A DNA stretch of 64,000 bases from Amyelois transitella (lineage: Eukaryota > Arthropoda > Insecta > Lepidoptera > Pyralidae): contig NC_083507.1 of assembly GCF_032362555.1 (NCBI RefSeq), forward strand, positions 5,335,001 to 5,399,000, in the 5' to 3' direction. The translations under genes and the position numbers were made by a program. Position 1 is the stretch's first letter, and the number at the start of each line of letters is the position of its first letter. Below, piece by piece: positions 49,501 through 58,500 of this stretch. The notes under the pieces were generated by a model that was not told the DNA's origin, ran no database searches, and was given only the letters and a program-made list of their open reading frames with translations.

Positions 49501-52500
49501 TTTCTCACCTTTCCTTATATCTTATGATCAGATATTTGTAAATTTACACATTTGTTGATAATATTTTATATTGGTAAGTCGTCAGCACGATTGGGCAGAA
49601 TAATTCCTTTTATGACAAAAGAAATGCAGTGAGATTTTTTCGGGGTTGTGGTTTTTTAAAACAAATCCAAAACAGAAAAAAATTATACGGTATCTTACGA
49701 GTACAAAACCTCGAAAAACACAAAACGTGTTTGTACAAAGTATATAAATTTGCCAAATATTGCTGTCAGATACTTATCTCAAGCTTACCCAACGGCAGTG
49801 AAACAGGCCTTAAATCTACTAAATTTGCTAATATATCATAAATTTTAGGTACGTTCTACAGAGTATGGTATGACTCCATAAATCATAATGCAACGGCTCC
49901 GCGCGCTTTCTCGTCGCGGAACCCTAACGTTTATTTTGAATCGGACAGGTGGGGAGCAATTACATATCTACAGCTGCGGAAACAGCCGCTGTTAATTTAA
50001 TGACCCGATCAAAATAGTCACTAGGCTTCTGGAAAAACTGCCATATGACCTACACATAAAGGACTAAGGATTAAGTGCTTTGAACGTCGTACTTGTCTGT
50101 AGTAAAAAACTGAATTCCTTTAAACTAAATTAAGATCATCAAATTAAATGAAAACGTGGATATCTCTGTAATTGTCATAATTATTGCGCATTTATTCTGC
50201 ACCTTTCGTTGGATAATTTGTCGCTACTTTGTCACATTACAAATAAAATGTAGGATTTTTGAAGCTAAGGAAATGTCGTTTCAAGTTTATTTGATTAAAT
50301 TTGACTTAAACGTGCCTGTCAAGTTAATAGAGCATAACAGAAGCTATTCATCAAAGGATGTACGGCATTCAGCGCAAACGATGAACTATTTCCGACTTTC
50401 CGTAATTATTTTTGATGCAACATTGCATAACGTCTGTTAGTGCCGAACAAGTTAATTGTTTGAGTTAACGAACATGTTGGCGGTAATAACTTTATTTCTG
50501 GCTATTAATTTTGTTATCGACTATAAATAAGAAAACATAGTTTTTAACTACTTACCTTACATTTAGGAATTGAACTTTATATTATGTGATATGAAGCTCT
50601 TAGTAAGAGATATATGTCTAGTACTGATGTGTTAATGCATGTCACGAAAAACTTATTTATCTCATGTAGTCGACATAACTCTGATAAAAACAAGACACAT
50701 GTCGATAAATAAACCGAGTAGGTGTTATTTTTATGACTTAATTCGATCATTCACTTTGAAACCCACTCGGCAGCCCACGGCAGCAATATTCTCTTCATAC
50801 AATATTCTCAACAAGAGAGATTATTTGTTCAAGTGCACTCTTCCTTATTCGGTCGCGCCATATCTGTAACCCAGACTGCGACCAATTTATGTTGACAGTT
50901 TAGGAAAGCATGGACAATATTCTAATAAAAGCAAGGTTTTCTCTTTATTTGAAAATCTTAGGTATTAGACTACACTGTTATGTTACCTACTTTCTCGGTT
51001 AGAATTTTAGTTAAGTATAAGTAGGTATGTTATTTTCTGAATTATTTATACTTATTCAACAAAAATGTAAGATTATTCGATTTGACATGCAATTCTTCAA
51101 TAATTAGGAATTTAATTCCATGAACCTACTAATTACATAAAAAGCTAGGCTTTTGCCAGGGAGTTCACTTTAGTAGGCATTTTCGCAAAGGAGTATAATA
51201 GGAACAAAGGAGTCTCATTATCTGTAGTTCGTCAAAATCAATCTAGTTGATTAAAGTTTATGCGTCGTTACAATAACACATCTTCCACACAAGTAAGTAT
51301 GGAAGTAAGGAGAAGAGAATAATTTCTTTAACAAATAAGATTAAAATCATAATTTCTTAAACATAATTTCTTTAACAAAAAAGTAATTCAATCTTTAGAA
51401 ATGATGCGGATGTGGCCGCATTAGGAAAGTGTGCCGGCGAGGTAGCCAGGGCCCAACCACGATACTTATCTCCCGTTCGATACCGTACGAAGGCTGCAGA
51501 CAGCCCTAATGAGAAAAACAATCGACAGTTTTCTCACAGCTTCCCCAAGATCGTGAAGATTACGTCTGGAGGAATTTAAATTTACCTTCAACAATTTTCT
51601 AAGTAAATTCTAAATACGAAGCGTCATTTGTTGCCTATCGATGGCTACTAATTGGATAGCGTCTGTCTTTAAAAAAGGCATTTATATTTTCTAGTTCTTC
51701 GTAATTTTTTTTCTTGTAAGAATTGCGTAAAGCCTTTTAATTTATTCCACGTGTGCCTATATCATACACAATTTCTTTATAAATAATTTCAGCAAAATGT
51801 TTTCTACTGTGCATTGATATATGACTCAGTTACCACTTGTAGGGATTTTCATAATAATTTTAATAGTTTTAATTGTAAGTACATCAAATAATAAATAAAA
51901 TTATATTTTAGTAATAAACGGACAACCTATATCACTACTCATACGCGGAACTCTTTCGTCCTGCCATAAATTCGGCGGACAAGTAAAATGAAAAAATGAC
52001 AGTTTGACAAGTGTCAATCTTATTGTATTTTCTAGGCCCGTTTGTTGCTATACGCTTGAATATTAATTTAAATCTTTCATTTCATCTTATATCCATTTCC
52101 CTCTTCTCTTACTCTGACTGCGCTTCACCTTCTATCAAGTTAGCTTTGAATCTATCGCTACATTGGTGACCCCGTTTTAACACGATGTCGCAATCAAGGA
52201 GTGAGAACAAAGGAGCCGGAGAGCCGCTTTCCTTGGATCGCGTAGGCGTAAGAGTACCTCCTTTTTATCCATCGAAACCCAAGCTTTGGTTTGCTTCGCT
52301 GGAAAGCCAATTTGTTCTAGCCGGAGTTACGTCAGAGGCGACGAAATACCACTATGCAGTATCACATCTAGAACCTCAGTACGTGGAGATCGTCGAAGAT
52401 ATTATCGAGGCGCCAGCTACGGCAGATAAGTATGAGACGCTTAAATCGGAGCTCGTAAAGAGGTTGTCAGCGTCCCGCGAAAAGCAGGTCCAGCAACTAC

Positions 52501-55500
52501 TTCATCATGAAGAATTGGAAGATCGCAAACCATCGCAGTTCCTGCGGCGGTTAAGGGGATTAGCTGGTTCTGAGGTGCCAGACGATTTACTCAGAACTCT
52601 CTGGGCCAGCCGTTTACCCAACAGCGTACAACCCATCATTGCGTCGCAGGCTAGGATGAAACTCGATGAGGTCGCCGAGCTAGCTGATCAAGTGCTGGAT
52701 GCAGTATCACCGAATTTGCAAGCAGCAGGAGTTTCCACAAAACACGATAGTGGGTCGAGTGAGATTGCTGCGTTAACACGACAAGTCGAAGCGCTAGCTG
52801 ACAAGGTCGACCGTATGTCGCGGTCAAAGTCAAGAACCAGGCAGTCTTCAAGTCGTCGTGGTCGCTCTACGTCAACAAGATCACACTCGAATTACAGGAA
52901 GTTCCCGACATGCTGGTATCACTACAAGTTCGGTGATAAAGCAAAAAGATGTTTCAAGCCGTGTGACTATACGGGAAATGCGTAAGGCAGTCGATAATGG
53001 CGACCGACGACTGCCCAAGTACCGGTCGCTTGTTTGTTACGGACAAACGGACGAAATTACAATTGTTAGTAGATACAGGTAGTGATTTGTGTGTATTTCC
53101 TCGCAAATTTTTAAAAGATTATCGTGCGAAAACAAATTTTGAATTGTGTGCCGCTAACGGGTCAATCATAAATACGTACGGTTTCTATCATTGCGTACTA
53201 AACTTAGGGCTGCGTCGTGACTTTGCTTGGCATTTTATTGTAGCCGACGTAACGAGGGCGATAATAGGCGTGGATTTCTTATCACATTACAATATTATAG
53301 TAGACGTCCGAAATCAACGCCTTATCGACGGTAACACTATGGTCGCGACCGTGGCTTCGCTTGCCTTTAGTAACGAAAGTATTTCTTCCGTGAAGGTGGT
53401 TTCTGGTAACTCTGTCTATCACAACATACTAGCAAAATTTCCCGAAATCACTCGCCCACATGGAATACATCGTACACTGCACCACAACACTGTCCATCAC
53501 ATCCGCACTACACCTGGGCCACCGGTCACTTGCACTCCCCGTAGGCTTGCGCCTGATAAACTGAAAATTGCTAAATCGGAATTCGAGTCTATGTTACAGA
53601 ATGGTACTTGTCGGCCTTCCGAATCAGCATGGGCTTCACCCCTTCATCTTGCGCCCAAGAAGGACAATGGGTGGCGTCCTTGTGGGGATTATCGCATGCT
53701 GAATGCCCGGACAATACCCGACAGATACCCCATTAAACACATTCATGATTTTTCCCACTCTTTATCAGGCTGCACCGTCTTCTCTACCATTGATTTGGTG
53801 AAGGCCTACAACCAGATCCCGGTCAATCCAGACGACATAGCGAAGACAGCGATCACAACGCCGTTCGGTCTTTACGAATTTCCGTTCATGACGTTCGGAC
53901 TTCGTAATGCCGGACAGACGTTTCAGCGATTTGTCGATGAGATGCTGCGGGGCCTGGATTTTACCTATGCATATCTGGACGATTTTCTGGTCTTCTCGAA
54001 GGATCAGAAGACCCACGAAGAGCACCTTCGTCAACTCTTCGAAAGACTCAAGCAGTACGGCATGGTCGTCAACACGGCAAAGTGTGTCTTTGGCGCGTCT
54101 GAGGTAACCTTTTTAGGCTATAGAATTTCAGGTAAAGGTACCACACCCCTACCTGAGAAGGTCGAAGCCATCACCAATTTCCCTGTCCCAAAGACGGTAA
54201 AGGAACTACGCCGCTTCTTGGGTATGGTGAACTTTTATCGTAGGTTTATTTCAGGCGCCGCTAAACAACAAGGTCCTCTGAACGCACTGCTGACAGGATC
54301 AATGAAAGGTTCACACCCGGTACATATTACTGGTAAGTCACTTGAGGCTTTTGAAGCCTGCAAAGAAGGTCTGTGTCAGGCCGCCTTGCTGGCTCATCCC
54401 AAGTGTGACGCAAGGTTGGCGCTTGTTACTGATGCGTCAGACAGAGCTATCGGTTCGGTGTTACAGCAACAGTCTGATGGTGAATCCTGGGAGCCATTGG
54501 CATTTTTCTCTCGTGGGCTGAGTCCTTCCCAACAGAAATACTCACCCTACGATCGAGAATTGCTCGCCATTTATGAGAGCATAAAATATTTTAGGCACAT
54601 GCTCGAAGCTAGAACTTTTACAGTCTACACCGACCACAAGCCCCTGACTTTTGCCTTCCAAAGTCGAAAGGAAAACTGCTCGCCAAGACAGTTCCGACAC
54701 CTGGATCTGATTGCGCAGTTTACCACCGACATTCGTCACATCTCTGGTAAGGACAACGTGGTAGCTGATACCCTCTCGCGAGTTGAGGAAATTTCCCAGC
54801 CAATCGATTCAGAACAGCTGGCTGCTGCTCAACGTTCTGATCCAGAGCTTAGGCAACTTGCAGAAGGTACGACTTCACTGTGCCTTAAGAAAGTCAGGAT
54901 TCCAGGTTCCAACACAGAGCTGTTTTGTGACACCAGCACAGACATGGTTCGACCGTTTGTTCCCAAGCTATTACGGAGAAGGGTGTTCGAGAGTCTACAT
55001 TGTCTCAGCCACCCTGGTGCCAAGGCAACAGCCAGATTGGTCTCTGAACGTTATGTTTGGCCGGAGGTGAAAAAGGACTGTAGGAACTGGGTGAGAGCAT
55101 GCATAGCGTGCCAACAGTCAAAGATCACGCGTCATACTAGTGCTCCTCTCAGTAACTTCAAACTTCCTTCAGCTCGCTTCAAATTCGTCCATATTGACCT
55201 GATCGGACCATTACCTTCATGCCAAGGTTATAAGTATTGTCTCACAGCCATTGATCGTTTTACGCGTTGGCCTGAGGCAATACCCTTAGAAGAAATTACG
55301 GCCGAGGCAGTTGCAAAAGCCTTACTCAGTGGCTGGATTTCTAGGTTTGGTTGCCCTGCTGATATCGTGACAGATCGCGGCAGACAGTTTGAATCAGCGT
55401 TATTCGGAAATCTTTCGCGCATCGCTGGATTTACTCATCGCCGAACAACCGCCTATCATCCCGCCTGTAATGGCCTCGTGGAAAGATTCCATCGGCAGCT

Positions 55501-58500
55501 GAAATCTGCCATAATCTGCCACGGTAACACAAATTGGATCGAGTCTCTCCCTCTTGTATTGTTGGGTGTCCGCAGCGCGTTCAAGGACGACTTACGAGCT
55601 ACCTCAGCAGAAATGGTGTATGGCGAACCGTTGCGTCTGCCAGGTGAATTTTTTGATTCTGAAACTGACTGTCCCTTAGACTTGACGGACTTCACTTCAA
55701 GACTTCGGAATATAGTCCAAAGCCTGAAGCCCACTCCAGCCTCTCGTCATGGGGGAAAACGTCCGACATTCGTTTTCAAGGAATTAAACACTTGCACTCA
55801 CGTATTTTTGCGTGATTGCACGGTTGGTGGCGCCTTGAAACCTGCATATTCCGGACCATATGAGGTACTTCAGCGAGATAATAAGGTATTCACTATCTTG
55901 GTTAGGGGTAAAAGAGTCACGGTATCGATAGACCGAGTCAAGCCGGCCTACATACTGTGTGACCCAGACACCACTCCATACATACCTTCAAATCACGCAT
56001 CACACAAACATACTTCACAAAATCATGACAAACACAACACCGATACACGTCATGTACCACAGTCAGAGAACCAGAACCCACCTGATCGAGAAGTAAATAC
56101 TAAAACTAGATCAGGTCGTAAGGTAAGATTCCCCGACTATTATCGCCCTTGACGGTCTCAAGGGGGGGCTGATGTAGGGATTTTCATAATAATTTTAATA
56201 GTTTTAATTGTAAATACATCAAATAATAAATAAAATTATATTTTAGTAATAAACGGACAACCTATATCACTACTCATACGCGGAACTCTTTCGTCCTGCC
56301 ATAAATTCGGCGGACAAGTAAAATGAAAAAATGACAGTTTGACAAGTGTCAATCTTATTGTATTTTCTAGGCCCGTTTGTTGCTATACGCTTGAATATTA
56401 ATTTAAATCTTTCATTTCATCTTATATCCATTTCCCTCTTCTCTTACTCTGACTGCGCTTCACCTTCTATCAAGTTAGCTTTGAATCTATCGCTACACAC
56501 TTCTTATGCAAAAATACTGACATTATTTATTTGGAAAATTAATTTATAATACTCTTTGATTCTGACAAAAAAGGGATTATTACGTAGTTTGAATAGAATT
56601 AATTAGTTTGATTAGATTAAAATCTAAACCGAATTAGGGAAATCGTACTATATCTTATAATATGATTTGTCAAAATTTGAACTTTTACGATCTATAAGTC
56701 TACTTAACAGATGTCGATATCAAGTTCCAATGTGTCGCTTGCGCGGTGACCAATCGTATTCCACCCACAATGGTAAAGACGATACAACAGCATCAACAGA
56801 TTACTTATCGTGTACAGACTCTTATGTTACAGTATAATTTCTTGAACTGGAATGAATTTGACGTTTAATCTGCTGTTTGTGTAATTCTCCACTCCAAATA
56901 CGAACAACAAACAATGCATCTGTCAAGAGAATTGCGAAACACCGCTAGAAACAAGAACGGAGAAGCAAGCATTCCATTTGTGTCATAGTACACTAGTATA
57001 CTGCGGTTTGTGGGTTCTTTGCTGAATACATAACGGTAGTCTAGTAGAAATATTTGGTCTGTTTGTTACTGATTTTTTAATATTGGTCCCACTTATCATA
57101 ATTACATAATGACATCAAATAATGTAAAAGAGGCTACAATTTTTGTTGGGAACTGGGACGCCAGCATGATGGAGAACCTTATAAGATCAGCTGTTACTAC
57201 CATGAGGTATACAAATAAGGAGCCTTAAACAATTGTTAGGCTTGAGGAGCATTTTGCGTAGACAAAACACAAATTGAAGATATCGATAATATCAGTAACG
57301 CCACCAGATAATGGGCTGTGTATAGTACAAATCGGATGCGTCGAATGCTTGTTCTGTTATAAACTTTTCGAAGCTAACATTTACACTCAAAAGCATCTTT
57401 ACTTTCATTTAAATTTTACTATTTATAAATAATACAGGTGTTAAACGCGCACGTCACGTAAGTACCTTTATTTTATCTTGGGCGTTTCGAATCATGTTAC
57501 AATAGCTGTATAATACGTTTAATACCTGTATTATTTTTAAATAATATAATGCAACGCGCAAGTTTAAAATCAGTTATTTAAAATTTTATCGAACATAGGT
57601 AAATTTTATTAACGTGGGAAAAAAAGATACGTGAATGGAACATTTGTGCCTCGATTAAGTCAACACCTGACCGCTGCACCGATATTCACAGATTTGAACA
57701 GGTAGCGTGCTCTTGTTCCCAGGTATTTTTTTTACCAAATGGGCTACCCTGGGGCCCAAACACAAAAAAACTTTAGAAAAACGAGACCCACGGCTCACAT
57801 ATTAAAGGTAAACTACCTTTAATATAATATTATAAAAAAAATCTTTTTGGTCGTGATATTTCCCAACAAGAAAATCATCAGGGTTTTCATAAATAAAGTT
57901 AAAATAAAGTTTTATCGCGGGATATGAAAAAAAGTTCTTTAAATAAATATGTACTTAAGAAGAAAAATAGCTTAACAAATGTAATAAGCAAAATTTATGT
58001 AACGACAAAGTTTGTATTTTTTTTTACTATAGTCAATTTACTTATGGTAAACATCTAAACTTATTGCAAATTTTTTTACAATAAAGATGTGACCGACAGT
58101 TACAAAATATCAATCCATTATGAATAACAAAATAATACGTCCCACCCTGCGTAGAGCTGTCAGGTGAACACGCTTTACCCTCATTTATATTCTCCCCTAG
58201 ATATTTCGACTTGAAAGGTTAGTTTCATTACAATCTATTATACCATTACGTAGAACCACCCGGGAAAACCACACCTAAAATGAAAATTAACATGAACACA
58301 CGTAGAAAGTGATTCACACGAACAGGTCTAAGCCCTCGTAAATAATAAACTACATGCGATCTTACGACGCTGCTGTATACAATCGATTGTATTAAGTTTT
58401 TATTACTAACGAATAAATAATAATTATTGAGTATCATTGCTTTCATTGGCGATTAAAATCTTATGTGAGAAATGACGAGGCAATAAATTTTCCATTATTC

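Larger units (their letters stand above)
51838..56497 (+). mobile_element. Ty3/gypsy LTR retrotransposon, CsRn1/Kabuki-like, apparently intact
   Basis: A 4660-bp element flanked by the 4-bp duplication CACT (51834-51837 and 56498-56501). The two 325-bp LTRs (TGTAGGG...GCTACA) differ at one base by eye (51879 G against 56214 A), so insertion was recent. Order: LTR, primer site, gag, pol (protease, RT, RNase H, integrase), polypurine tract, LTR. There is no env. The CHCC-type Gag finger and the TGGTGACCCCG primer site are features known for the CsRn1 clade, which includes Bombyx Kabuki. It sits in the first intron of the navigator model in opposite orientation. Confidence 0.95.

Noticed and set aside
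53765..55734. Several 60-95-codon frames on both strands within pol
   Set aside because: Shadows of the intact pol frame.
55853..56152. A chromodomain at the Pol C-terminus
   Set aside because: A GPY/F-type segment followed by a polar tail is seen, but no chromodomain aromatic pattern.
56150..56172. An env gene in the LTR element
   Set aside because: Only about 20 nt separate the pol stop from the 3' LTR; there is no room for env.
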